In this document: positions 27,579-36,551 of the stretch, one piece after another
Position numbering within the stretch: position 1 is the stretch's first letter
Layout of the letters: each line of letters begins with the position of its first letter
Notes under the pieces: model-generated
Databases searched by the model: none
What the model was told of the DNA's origin: nothing
The model's input: the letters and a program-made list of their open reading frames with translations, nothing else
Program-made: the position numbers and the translations under genes
Assembly: GCF_004770265.1 (NCBI RefSeq)
Contig: NZ_RQGQ01000009.1
Coordinates: forward strand, 1-64,000
Direction of reading: 5' to 3'
From: Leptospira congkakensis
Lineage (GTDB): Bacteria > Spirochaetota > Leptospiria > Leptospirales > Leptospiraceae
Length of the DNA: 64,000 nt

Positions 27579-29600
27579 CTAAATTGTTTTGTTTTTGGGA
27601 AACTCTAAAATAAATTTACTACCTTTTTCTGGTTTGGATTCTACTCGGATGTTTCCTCCATGAAGGCGCATGAGTTCCAAACAGAGTTTGAGACCAATAC
27701 CAAATCCTTTTTCGCCCATAGTTCCTTGCGATGGAATTGGATTAGAAAAAATTTCTTTTTGGCGATTTATGGAAATGCCTTGGCCATTATCTTCAATTGT
27801 AACTTCAGTGAAATCCTTGTGATCCTCTAAACCAATTCGAATCCAACCATTCGGATGACTGAATTTTATTGCATTTGTAATTAGATTCCGAATGATTTCT
27901 ACAAGCATGGACATATCTGCATAAACAGTATCAGATTCGGTAACGAGTATTTCTAAACGTAATGATTTTTTTTGCAGTTCAAATGAAAAAGATTCTTTGA
28001 GAGAACTTACGATTTCTAATAACTTGTTTTCCGATAGTTGTAAATGGATTAGTCCTTGATCCAATCGGAATCGATTTAGATTTAAAAGATGTTCTACTGT
28101 CGACAGGGCATTTTCTAAAATTACAAACACTTGTTTGAAAATATGTGTTTTTTCATCTTCATTTGAGTTTTTATCCGTTACAATGGTTAACGCTGAGTAA
28201 ACGGTGCTTAATGGAGATCGTAAATCGTGTGCCACAAGGGAAATAAATTTATCTTTCCATTTGTTGGCTTCTTCTGCAATTTGTTTTGCTTCCTTGTATT
28301 CCTTTGTGCGAAGAACGACTGTTTTTTCCAAAGATTCATTGAGTGCCGAAAGTTCTTTTCCCAACATCTCAGTTTTGATAAAAGACTTTGTGAAATACGA
28401 AGCTAATATTAATGATTGGAATAAAACAGTTGATAAATAAGAATATTTAAGTATTAAAAAATAATTTAAAATCCCATAGAGATATAAAGTGTCGTTGATT
28501 GCACTTAAAAATAGGAAAATTTGAATTAGAAGTAAAGGTATCGCCATTTCTCTTTTTTGGAAAACAGCATACGTAATACAAATGATTGAATAAAGTAATC
28601 CAAGGATGGTTAAAAATATTCCATAAAATGTTGTTTGTGATCCCCACTCAGATGGTGTTAGCAAAACAAAAAGAAACAAAATGGAGCAGGAAATAACAAA
28701 AAAGTGAGTGATTCTCTTTGAAAAATTTTCCGGAAATCGTTCTTTTAAAAATAAAAGATAAAAGGGCATTGCTAAGTAAAAAATTAAAGATAAAGCAAAT
28801 GCTAGGCGGTAAGGAACTTCTGGGAATAAATAGTATAAAGAATCTCCATTCAAAGAGATGGAGTGTAGGGAAATGACAAAACTATACAGGCCGAAGTATA
28901 GAATTAAGGATCGATTCCTTCTGAATAAAAATGCTACAAAATGATAAAAAGCCATAAACACTAGAGCACCCGTAAGAAGGGAATCTCTAATAGCTTCGTT
29001 TAATATTTGTTTATTGGTAGTTTGGTATAACCCCAAAGTTGGTGGATACCAAAATGCTCCATCGTCATGATAGAAATTGGATATATGGATCAGAATATTG
29101 ATCTCTTTATTTGGGTGTGGCAGGACTACAATTCCTGAACTGCGAGTTGGGATCATCGTTTCTCTGGTTGTGCCAACTTTACCAAGTTCTAACTTCAAAA
29201 TGCCATCTATATAGACAGACATTGCGGCACCTCCCGTTTGGAAAAAACGAAGGGTATAAATGTTTTCTTTTGCAGTTTCCGGAAATAAAATATTTAATTG
29301 GTATGTAGCATAGCCAGTTCCTTCAAATTTATTTTTCCATCTTTCTCCGATAACTTGGAAATTTTTAGAATTCTCCGCGTTTTGATTATGAAAGTTAAGT
29401 AAGTTATTAGGTGTGAGTTGGTTTGGCGGGATCAATTGATTCCATTGGAAGGCCCACTCACCAGACAGAAAAAGAGTAGATGCAAAGTCCCATTGCTTTA
29501 GATCCATTTTCCCTTGGGTGGCAATGGGGCTTTCTGTTGTATTAGAAAGTGGTGCACAACTACATAGGCAAAGTAACCAAAACAAAAGTTTCCAATTCAT
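27579..29600 (-). CDS. 7TM-DISM sensor histidine kinase (HisKA type)
   Basis: The 673-residue protein has an N-terminal leader with a cysteine (WLLCLCSC) that fits a lipobox. An extracytoplasmic 7TMR-DISMED2-type domain (about 30-190; start MDLKQWDF, LSGEWAFQW) is followed by seven membrane segments (about 200-400), a short coiled coil, and a kinase: phosphoacceptor H in SLVAHDLRSPLSTV, N box ITNAIKFSHPNG, G1 EDNGQGIS and G2 GFGIGLKLC. It senses a small ligand outside and signals by phosphotransfer. No response regulator is next to it. Paralogues of the sensory half are at 32797 and 45969. Confidence 0.9.
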   Translation of the reverse strand: MNWKLLFWLLCLCSCAPLSNTTESPIATQGKMDLKQWDFASTLFLSGEWAFQWNQLIPPNQLTPNNLLNFHNQNAENSKNFQVIGERWKNKFEGTGYATYQLNILFPETAKENIYTLRFFQTGGAAMSVYIDGILKLELGKVGTTRETMIPTRSSGIVVLPHPNKEINILIHISNFYHDDGAFWYPPTLGLYQTTNKQILNEAIRDSLLTGALVFMAFYHFVAFLFRRNRSLILYFGLYSFVISLHSISLNGDSLYYLFPEVPYRLAFALSLIFYLAMPFYLLFLKERFPENFSKRITHFFVISCSILFLFVLLTPSEWGSQTTFYGIFLTILGLLYSIICITYAVFQKREMAIPLLLIQIFLFLSAINDTLYLYGILNYFLILKYSYLSTVLFQSLILASYFTKSFIKTEMLGKELSALNESLEKTVVLRTKEYKEAKQIAEEANKWKDKFISLVAHDLRSPLSTVYSALTIVTDKNSNEDEKTHIFKQVFVILENALSTVEHLLNLNRFRLDQGLIHLQLSENKLLEIVSSLKESFSFELQKKSLRLEILVTESDTVYADMSMLVEIIRNLITNAIKFSHPNGWIRIGLEDHKDFTEVTIEDNGQGISINRQKEIFSNPIPSQGTMGEKGFGIGLKLCLELMRLHGGNIRVESKPEKGSKFILEFPKNKTI

Positions 29601-29674
29601 TTTTCAAAAAAACCGGTGGTTCGGATTTTATCCGACACTGCCATCGTGAAAACTTGAGTTCTGGTGTCACAGGT

Positions 29675-31255
29675 TTATTTTTCTTTATCAAACTCAATTA
29701 GTACAAAGTCGAGTGTATTGGGATCATGGTCTGTTGAAATTAAATCAACCTTGTCTCCTGCTTTGCCGAATTGGGATGTTTTGGAAAGTTTTGTTTTGAA
29801 CGCCGATTGGAATTTCTCTAAATAAGAGGTTGATTTGGATTTATTGACCGCTGCATTGATTGATTTGTAATCTAGTTGTTTTTTTGCAAAAACAACTGCG
29901 ATACTATCTTTTTTACCAACGTTATCTACTTCTAAACTTTGTTTTTTGGGAAATACTCTGACTCCACTGGTTCCACAATAAGGACTATGTTTGTCCGTAT
30001 AAGGAAATAGAACATAGGAACTACCATCTGTATCTTGTCCAAAAATATAAAGATAAATTGGTTTTTCGTTTTTTACACTTACTTTGAAACGTGTTCCAAT
30101 TTTAACCTTTTCCTTCGTTTTATATACGTTATCCTTTGTTTGTTCCAGCTGAATGAATTCTTTTGTTGCATTATCAATTAGGCCAAGTTGGTAAGAAAAA
30201 GTTTCGTTAGGTGCAAAAGTTTTTGGTGGATAAAGTGCATAGGCTTCTCTTACGAATAAATTAAAGTCTTCGTAACGAATCCAAAAAATTCCTTTATGAC
30301 CAAATCGTTCTCCCCAAGAATTCATGATTTGGATGGCTCCACCTTCTTTGTTATCATCATAACCAATGGCAGTCATTGCATGGCCACCCCAGTCTCCGGA
30401 TGAATCTTTTCCTTTTTTATAACGTTTGACCGCTTTGTAATCCTCTGAAGTGGGAATCCAAACTGCTTTGTTTAGATCTAAAAAAGTTCCGCCCACTTCC
30501 ATCGAAATCACTACGGGCGAACCTTGGGATAGATATTGTTTGATCGAATCAATATCAGTTTCGTATTTTTCGCCATCTTCTGTTAGGCGCTGGTAACCCT
30601 CAATTCGAAACTCTTTTGCTTTTTCTTTTTGTTCTGAGGAAGGTTTGTTGCGACAGGAATTTTCATTGTATGGAAATTCTGAATACTGTAAGTTTCCTTG
30701 TTTTTTTAAATCCTCAAGTAAGTCCACAGGATAAGCACCATCACAATTTTTATCCGTGTTTTGATTGAATAAGTAAGCGGGACTGAAACTAACTTTGTTT
30801 GGATCTTCGCCAGTTGCTTTCGCGTGTAAAATTGTACGAGCCGCATAAGATACGGCCCAACCAGTGCAAGATCCTTGTTCTCCTTGGCTTTGTCTTTTGG
30901 GAGCGTATTTGAGTAGGGAAACTTCGGAAGGTAATGTGTTCTCAGAATCTTTAGAAAGAGGTTCATAAACAGGTGTTGCGTCATACTTTTTCGTATCAAA
31001 CTTTGCACCTAATTTATGAGGACCATCTGACACAGATTCGGTGGAATGATCCTCTTCTGTGTCAGAATCATCTGAAATACTTCCAATACAAATGAGTCCG
31101 AGTAGGCCTATCAGTAGAATCGGGATCATTACCTTTGGGTATTTGAAAATAAGTCCACCGAGGAAGGCGAAAATCGCTATTAGAAAAAAAGAACTACCTT
31201 CTGATTTTGATTCTTCTTCTGGTTCCTTGTCGTCATCTGTCATTCGAATTGGCAT
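29675..31255 (-). CDS. Membrane-anchored papain-like (C1) protease with C-terminal DUF4384-like domain
   Basis: The 526-residue protein is the last gene of a four-gene operon. Two hydrophobic segments lie at about 22-37 and 41-58, then a papain-like domain: oxyanion Gln124 in QGEQGSC, nucleophile Cys130, His292 in GGHAMTAIGYD and Asn312 in IMNSWGERFGHKGIFWIRY. The order and spacing are those of C1 peptidases. There is no recognisable inhibitory propeptide. Residues about 345-500 (RFKVSVKNEKPIYLYIFGQD, then GSSYVLFPYTD) resemble DUF4384, which is more often joined to caspase-like proteases or kinases. The protease domain is likely periplasmic or extracellular. ATG 31255 was taken; ATG 31243 is also possible. 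Confidence 0.85.
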   Translation of the reverse strand: MPIRMTDDDKEPEEESKSEGSSFFLIAIFAFLGGLIFKYPKVMIPILLIGLLGLICIGSISDDSDTEEDHSTESVSDGPHKLGAKFDTKKYDATPVYEPLSKDSENTLPSEVSLLKYAPKRQSQGEQGSCTGWAVSYAARTILHAKATGEDPNKVSFSPAYLFNQNTDKNCDGAYPVDLLEDLKKQGNLQYSEFPYNENSCRNKPSSEQKEKAKEFRIEGYQRLTEDGEKYETDIDSIKQYLSQGSPVVISMEVGGTFLDLNKAVWIPTSEDYKAVKRYKKGKDSSGDWGGHAMTAIGYDDNKEGGAIQIMNSWGERFGHKGIFWIRYEDFNLFVREAYALYPPKTFAPNETFSYQLGLIDNATKEFIQLEQTKDNVYKTKEKVKIGTRFKVSVKNEKPIYLYIFGQDTDGSSYVLFPYTDKHSPYCGTSGVRVFPKKQSLEVDNVGKKDSIAVVFAKKQLDYKSINAAVNKSKSTSYLEKFQSAFKTKLSKTSQFGKAGDKVDLISTDHDPNTLDFVLIEFDKEK

Positions 31256-31264
31256 TGTGATTCT

Positions 31265-31840
31265 CTATTTGAAGTTGATTGTACTTTTTGTTTTGTTGTT
31301 GGTAACGTTGGCTGTTTTCTTTTTTGCATCGATGGAATTGATTGATTCAAATTCGATAGGAATGACTAGTTTGCCTGTTTTATTTATGGCACCATACTTT
31401 CCTCCTACGATCCTTGAATGTTCTTCCTCTGGTTGTAATTTACAGCCATTACATACGATAGAAAAACCATTTTCGAAAGGAAAAACAAAATCATAAGTTG
31501 CTGGGATTTGTTTTTTGCAATGAGAATCAAAAAAACCGAACTTACCATTTTCTACAAACCGCGCGAGTTTTTCTGAATAATAATCAGGCCCATTATCATA
31601 AACAAAGGTTTCCAAAAGAATTTTGTTTTTGGTATCGATACATACCCACTTGTTCTCACTCACAACAAAACTGACTGATTCTTTAGTGAAGTCCATCACA
31701 TGTTGGTATTGGGGTTTGATGATGACTTTACCCGATTTATTTTTAAAACCATAAAGCCCATTTTCTTCAAAAGAAATTGGAAGATTTGGTTTGGCAAATA
31801 ATGGCATAAAGCAAATTAAGAAAGTAAAAAGAAATTTCAT
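31265..31840 (-). CDS. Exported WG-repeat protein
   Basis: 191 residues with a cleavable signal peptide (FLICFMPLFAKP). Three or more WG/KWG-type repeats follow: YGFKNKSGKVIIKPQY, then FGFFDSHCKKQIPATYDFV and YGAINKTGKLVIPIEFES. Such repeats form beta-rich binding modules. The gene lies nine bases before the papain-like protease gene, so this exported protein may bind, inhibit or present substrates to the protease; that is inference. Confidence 0.8.
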   Translation of the reverse strand: MKFLFTFLICFMPLFAKPNLPISFEENGLYGFKNKSGKVIIKPQYQHVMDFTKESVSFVVSENKWVCIDTKNKILLETFVYDNGPDYYSEKLARFVENGKFGFFDSHCKKQIPATYDFVFPFENGFSIVCNGCKLQPEEEHSRIVGGKYGAINKTGKLVIPIEFESINSIDAKKKTANVTNNKTKSTINFK

Positions 31841-31845
31841 AACAC

Positions 31846-32121
31846 CTACTGATTAAAAATTAGATAGTAAACCATTGTAACTAAACCAAGGCTTGTGATT
31901 AAAGGAACGATGACTCCGGGAAAGGTAAATCCAAAAACCCAAAACAAACCGACGACAAGTCCTAGATTAAAACCTATTGGTACGGTAATCATTGTGATCA
32001 TAGACCAAGCAGGATTTTGATCGAATTGTGCAATGATGAAAGGTCCAAAAAAGCCAATGGCCCCACCTAATGCAATGAACCCTGCAATAATTAAAACAGA
32101 TTTTACTATTGTTCCTATCAT
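31846..32121 (-). CDS. Small membrane protein of the protease operon
   Basis: 91 residues with three hydrophobic segments (SVLIIAGFIALGGAIGFF; TVPIGFNLGLVVGLFWVFGF; the third LVTMVYYLIF). I do not recognise a family. The frame is open to 32187, but MIGTIVKSVL at 32121 gives a normal membrane-protein N-terminus and lies five bases after the stop of the preceding gene. It is five bases before the WG-repeat gene. Confidence 0.65.
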   Translation of the reverse strand: MIGTIVKSVLIIAGFIALGGAIGFFGPFIIAQFDQNPAWSMITMITVPIGFNLGLVVGLFWVFGFTFPGVIVPLITSLGLVTMVYYLIFNQ

Positions 32122-32125
32122 AATC

Positions 32126-32527
32126 TTATTTGACGCAGTTCCAACCAGTCTGCCATTTACGATCGTTTGTGTGATTCCACTTCCCATCTAAATGAGTAGG
32201 GTCTGGAGACATACGTTTGATGGCTAGTTCGAACTCAAACGCTCCTGAATCACCAGTTTCTGATTCAGACCAAACACCACTAAATGTATTCCCAGTAATG
32301 GTTCCTCTCAAACTTCCTCCGTTGGTATCATAAACACCAGTGACTGAAATTCCATTTTGTTTGAGTGTTAGTTTCCCAAAGTCACCACAATCCCAAGTGC
32401 CTGATATATTTTTTGTAAATCCACCATGTGGTTTTGCTTCATACTGTTGTCCTTTTTGTGCTGGAACGGATGCAGTCAGCGTAAAAAAAATACAAATCGA
32501 AACGATTGTTGATAGTTTTAATTTCAT
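32126..32527 (-). CDS. Small exported protein, first gene of the protease operon
   Basis: 133 residues with a clear signal peptide (cleavage near SVPAQ). The mature part is short and beta-rich: ISGTWDCGDFGKLTLKQNG, then GVYDTNGGSLRGTITGNTF and FSGVWSESETGDSGAFEF. This arrangement of G-x-W and G-x-I-x-G turns resembles small lipocalin-like or META-like barrels, but I cannot name a family. Two cysteines (C47 and the one near the C-terminus) could pair. The TCTAGTCTCCTTTAG segment upstream carries its ribosome binding site (minus strand AAGGAGAC). Confidence 0.62.
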   Translation of the reverse strand: MKLKLSTIVSICIFFTLTASVPAQKGQQYEAKPHGGFTKNISGTWDCGDFGKLTLKQNGISVTGVYDTNGGSLRGTITGNTFSGVWSESETGDSGAFEFELAIKRMSPDPTHLDGKWNHTNDRKWQTGWNCVK

Positions 32528-32796
32528 CTAGTCTCCTTTAGATTACAAAACTCTAAAGTTCTAAAATTTACTGTCAAGTTCTTTGAACCAGATTTGTTGT
32601 TCCGCTTCATTGACAGATTGTTCCTATCTGATTAAAAAACATCGCATTATTTCTGGTATTTAGTAGTTCACCGTAGTTTATGTAGAAGGCATTTCGAAAA
32701 TCATAAAGAATTAGATTTTAGAAGTATGGGATTCTGAAAACTAATCCAAAGTTTTCTGAATAGATGAATTATTCTTTTGATTAGTTGTGTATCCCA

Positions 32797-34677
32797 ATGA
32801 TTCTAAATCGATTGACAATCTCCTACCATTCGTTAGCATTCCAAGAAATGTTTCCTGCCATCCATAACGTAGTTGTATTGATTGCCATTAGTTTTTGTAC
32901 TATGTGTTCTGCAAAATCTGGACAATCGCAAAGTCCAATTGCACTTGCTGGAACAATGGATTTGAGTGTTTGGTCTTGGAGTCAAGGACCTGTTTCGCTT
33001 GATGGAGAATGGACTCTAAACGAAATTCCTTGGGAAGTTCCGTCTACAAAAGGATTTCATGGAAATCCAATTGGTTATGGCGTTTACCGATTAAAAATTA
33101 AATTACCTGACAGTTCCTCGGATTTAGCAATTTTATCTCCTTTGGTGGGAACCGCCTTTTCTTTGTCAGTTGATGGGGATGTCATTGCAGAAGAAGGTAA
33201 AATTTCTTCAGTTCCAGGAGGAGGTTCTCCTTCTTATCGACCGAGGGTGATCTTAATTCCCAAAACTGATAAATCAGAAATCAATCTAATGGTTGAAGTT
33301 TCAAATTGGGATGATCAATTTGGAGGTATTTATTATAGTTTAAGACTTGGTACTTTAGAACAGATTCAAATGATTCGAACACAAGCCATTATATGGGAAG
33401 CTTTACTTTTTGGTGCTATCTTCCTTATGGGTCTTTATCATTGTGGTTCCTTTTTCTTTCGAAGTCAAAATAGAGCTCCGCTTTGGTTTGGAGTCTTTTG
33501 TTTAATGATTTCATTTCGTTCTACTCTATATAGTGAAACTTTATTTTTGGAAATTTTCCCAGATGTCAGTTGGTATTTTGTAATTCGTGGAGTTTATGCT
33601 ACGATGGCGTTGGCTCTTGTTAGTTTTGCAGCATTTGTGGACAGGTTGTATCCTAGACACTCCTATCGGCCAATAACAATCCTTACTGTTACAGGGGGAA
33701 TTGTTTATGCAATCATCAATGTCGTCGCTCCAATTGTTTGGACAACAAAACTACTTGTCCCTTTTCAATTACTCCTCGTGTTCTATGGTATCTATAGTTT
33801 AATCACTGTTGGTCGAGCCCTCATTCATAAAGAACCAGGTGCTGGTTTGTTTGTAGGGGGTACGGGTATCTTTTTATTTACCGTTCTACTTGATATAGTC
33901 AAAAGTCATTTTTTCTGGAATCTACCTTCGCTTGTGAATGTAGGAACCCTTGTTTTTATTTTAGCACAGTCTTTGGTTGTTGCACGTTTATTTGCCAATG
34001 CATTTGCGACGAGTGAGATGCATTCTGCAGCCTTGGAAAGAATTAACTCATCTCTTGAAAGATTTATTCCTCGAGAAGTTTTGGGTTTTTTAAACAAAAA
34101 AAGTATTACCGAAATTGTTTTAGGTGATTTTTCTGAAATGAAAATGACTGTGTTCTTTTTGGACATTCGAAACTTTACTGGTTTATCAGAATCAATGAGT
34201 CCTAAAGAAAATTTTAAGTTTATCAACTCATTTCTTAAATTGTTTGGTCCTATCATTAGAGATCATAATGGATTTGTAGATAAATATATGGGAGATGGAA
34301 TCATGGCTCTTTTTCCTGGGCCACCTGACGAATCATTGGCGGCAGCAATTGCGATGAGACATACCCTAAGAGAATACAACGACGGGAGAGTTCGGGGAGG
34401 ATACCAAGCTGTCGAGTTTGGTATTGGAATTCATACTGGTCCATTGATGCTTGGAACAATAGGCGAAAATAGAAGAATGGACTCTACTGTCATTAGTGAT
34501 ACAGTGAATGCTGCGAGTCGATTAGAAGGATTAACTAAAAAATATTCTGTTGATATACTTGTTTCAGGCTCTACTATCGCTGGTTTAGAACATCCAGAAG
34601 AATTCCATACAAAATTTATTGCTGAAGAGACAGTGAAAGGTAAGTTGAAACCTATGGAAGTGTTTCTCGTAACATAA
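32797..34677 (+). CDS. 7TM-DISM adenylate/guanylate cyclase
   Basis: About 626 residues. A leader with a lipobox-like end (AISFCTMC) is followed by a 7TMR-DISMED2 domain (MDLSVWSW, LDGEWTLNE), seven membrane helices (about 195-400), and a class III cyclase domain (about 430-626): metal-binding Asp in FFLDIRNFTGLSES, DKYMGDGIMALFPG with the second Asp, and the late ISDTVNAASRLEGL with the conserved Asn/Arg. It would make cAMP or cGMP after sensing an external ligand. Start uncertain: ATG 32797 taken; TTG 32785 and ATG 32848 are in frame, and the last would start just before the leader. Confidence 0.87.
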   Translation: MILNRLTISYHSLAFQEMFPAIHNVVVLIAISFCTMCSAKSGQSQSPIALAGTMDLSVWSWSQGPVSLDGEWTLNEIPWEVPSTKGFHGNPIGYGVYRLKIKLPDSSSDLAILSPLVGTAFSLSVDGDVIAEEGKISSVPGGGSPSYRPRVILIPKTDKSEINLMVEVSNWDDQFGGIYYSLRLGTLEQIQMIRTQAIIWEALLFGAIFLMGLYHCGSFFFRSQNRAPLWFGVFCLMISFRSTLYSETLFLEIFPDVSWYFVIRGVYATMALALVSFAAFVDRLYPRHSYRPITILTVTGGIVYAIINVVAPIVWTTKLLVPFQLLLVFYGIYSLITVGRALIHKEPGAGLFVGGTGIFLFTVLLDIVKSHFFWNLPSLVNVGTLVFILAQSLVVARLFANAFATSEMHSAALERINSSLERFIPREVLGFLNKKSITEIVLGDFSEMKMTVFFLDIRNFTGLSESMSPKENFKFINSFLKLFGPIIRDHNGFVDKYMGDGIMALFPGPPDESLAAAIAMRHTLREYNDGRVRGGYQAVEFGIGIHTGPLMLGTIGENRRMDSTVISDTVNAASRLEGLTKKYSVDILVSGSTIAGLEHPEEFHTKFIAEETVKGKLKPMEVFLVT

Positions 34678-34748
34678 TTCGCTTAGATTTTTTAAAAAGT
34701 AAATGACTTTTATGCGATCTCGGTGCGACAGTTGTTAAGGTAAAAATC

Positions 34749-36227
34749 CTGAATATCGATAACCAATCATTTCTCCCTTCCTCGCAAGATTTTGAAAAAG
34801 TTTGTAATATTTTTGGTGTTTCTGAATTTCGCGGTAAACAAGAAATTATCATAAAACATGTGATTGGTGGTTCTCATTCTCTTGTTCTGATGCCTACTGG
34901 AATGGGAAAATCTTTATGTTATCAAATCCCCGCAGTTAGTCTTCCTGGAATTTGTATCGTGATTTCACCTTTAATTGCTTTGATGAAGGATCAAGTAGCC
35001 GCATTACAGAAAAAAGGTGTTTCTGCTGTTTTTATAAACTCCAGTTTGGGGAAAGCCGAAAGAATCGATCGTTACTCTAAACTAAAATCGGGTGATTATA
35101 AAATTTTATATGTTTCACCAGAACGATTCCAAAAAAAAGAATTTTTAGATGCACTCAGTGAGCTTACGGTTTCTCTTCTGGCAATTGATGAGGCACATTG
35201 TATCAGTCAGTGGGGTCATGACTTTCGACCTGACTATACTAAAGTTGCTTGGTTTCGTGAAATCTTAGGTTTCCCGACGACGATAGCACTTACGGCCACT
35301 GCATCCAAACGAGTGCAAGCTGATATCATCACTCAACTTGGATTTTCAAAAGAAGAAATTCAGATTTTTGATAACGGATTATTTCGACCAAATTTGAAAC
35401 TATCAGTGGTGGATTGTTTTGATTCAGAATCTAAATACAAAGCCATTTTGGAAGATTTGAAACAATCAAAGGGTGCAACCATTATCTATTTTAGTTTGAT
35501 TGGGGAGCTCGAAAAGTTTAGTCATTGGTTGGATACAAAACATAAACGTCATATTGTTTATCACGGAAAACTTTCTTCTGAACAGAGAAACAAAATACAA
35601 TCATTGTTTCTTAAGTCAGAGGAGGGAATCCTTTTGGCGACTAATGCATTTGGCATGGGGATCGATAAACCTAATATTCGTAATGTATACCATGCTCAAA
35701 TTTCGGGAAGTATAGAATCATATTACCAAGAAATTGGTCGTGCAGGAAGAGATGGTTTCCCTTCCGATTGTAAACTTTACTATTGTCAAGATGACCTAAC
35801 CGTTCAAATGGAATTTATTGAATGGCAAAATCCAGATCTAGTGTATTTAAAAAAGTTGTTCCATATTCTTTTACAAAAACAAACTGAATTATCCGGTATG
35901 GATTACGAAACTTTACAATCGTTGATGACTTATAAAAACAAAGGAGACCATCGAATCCAAACAGCTCTCAGTTTACTAGCAAGTAAAGGCCTTATTTCAG
36001 GTGATATGGAACGTGGGACTTTGCAAATAGAATCCCCTTGGTCTGATTCTATTTTTTCTGAGTCAGAATTGTTAGACAAAAAAAAGGAAAATCAAAAACG
36101 TTTGTACCAAACTGTTCTCTATACCAAAACGGAGGATTGTAGGAGAAAGTTCATTCATGAATATTTTGATTCTTCTTTTGATGGTTGTGGAAACTGTGAT
36201 TTGTGTTTAGCTAAGATAGGAAGTTGA
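34749..36227 (+). CDS. recQ: RecQ-family ATP-dependent DNA helicase, probable CTG start
   Basis: About 492 residues. Motif 0 (FRGKQEIIIKHV), motif I (MPTGMGKSLCYQIPA), DEAH with the aromatic loop (AIDEAHCISQWGHDFRPDY), motif III (ALTATAS), motif VI (YQEIGRAGRDG) and the zinc cluster (CRRKFIHEYF, then CGNCDLC) are all there. The HRDC domain of longer RecQ proteins is absent. It unwinds DNA 3' to 5' in recombination repair. The first ordinary start is GTG 34860, inside conserved motif 0. The frame is open upstream, contains no ATG, GTG or TTG back to a stop, and has AAGG eight bases before CTG 34749, so a CTG (or ATC 34746) start is inferred. Confidence 0.85.
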   Translation: MNIDNQSFLPSSQDFEKVCNIFGVSEFRGKQEIIIKHVIGGSHSLVLMPTGMGKSLCYQIPAVSLPGICIVISPLIALMKDQVAALQKKGVSAVFINSSLGKAERIDRYSKLKSGDYKILYVSPERFQKKEFLDALSELTVSLLAIDEAHCISQWGHDFRPDYTKVAWFREILGFPTTIALTATASKRVQADIITQLGFSKEEIQIFDNGLFRPNLKLSVVDCFDSESKYKAILEDLKQSKGATIIYFSLIGELEKFSHWLDTKHKRHIVYHGKLSSEQRNKIQSLFLKSEEGILLATNAFGMGIDKPNIRNVYHAQISGSIESYYQEIGRAGRDGFPSDCKLYYCQDDLTVQMEFIEWQNPDLVYLKKLFHILLQKQTELSGMDYETLQSLMTYKNKGDHRIQTALSLLASKGLISGDMERGTLQIESPWSDSIFSESELLDKKKENQKRLYQTVLYTKTEDCRRKFIHEYFDSSFDGCGNCDLCLAKIGS

Positions 36228-36319
36228 TTCAAAATTTAAAAACTTCTTTCTTCTCTTTTGGATTCTTCCAGTTCAGATGCTTTAATCCTTGTTAAAAATG
36301 TTTGCTTACAAAAACTGGA

Positions 36320-36500
36320 CTTAATTCCGGGAGGAATGAGGTGTGAATCCTCAGCTGACGGCGCAACCGTGATTTCCATAGATTCTATGGAATAAGTCGG
36401 ATCTTCCCGTAAATGAATCGCCCGTAAACGATCATTTGCACCGAAATTTATTTTCAGGGCCCCGGACGAATATGTCACTCTGGGTCGTTGCAAATGAAAA
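36320..36500 (+). promoter_or_regulatory. Cobalamin riboswitch, copy 1
   Basis: The core carries the cobalamin aptamer features: CCGGGAGGAATGAGGTG, AATCCTC, then CTGACGGCGCAACCGTGA (the family GCTG-CC-CGCAACYGT region) and AAGTCGGATCTTCCCG. A variable stem between them (TTCCATAGA/TCTATGGAA) pairs well. A 26-base segment (36411-36436) is identical in the second riboswitch at 57451-57476. It lies about 50-90 bases before the lipoprotein gene on the same strand and probably lowers its expression when adenosylcobalamin is abundant. Confidence 0.88.
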
Positions 36501-36551
36501 AATCACAACTTATCAATTCTACGCTCCTAGTGACAACTAAAGGAGACAAAA

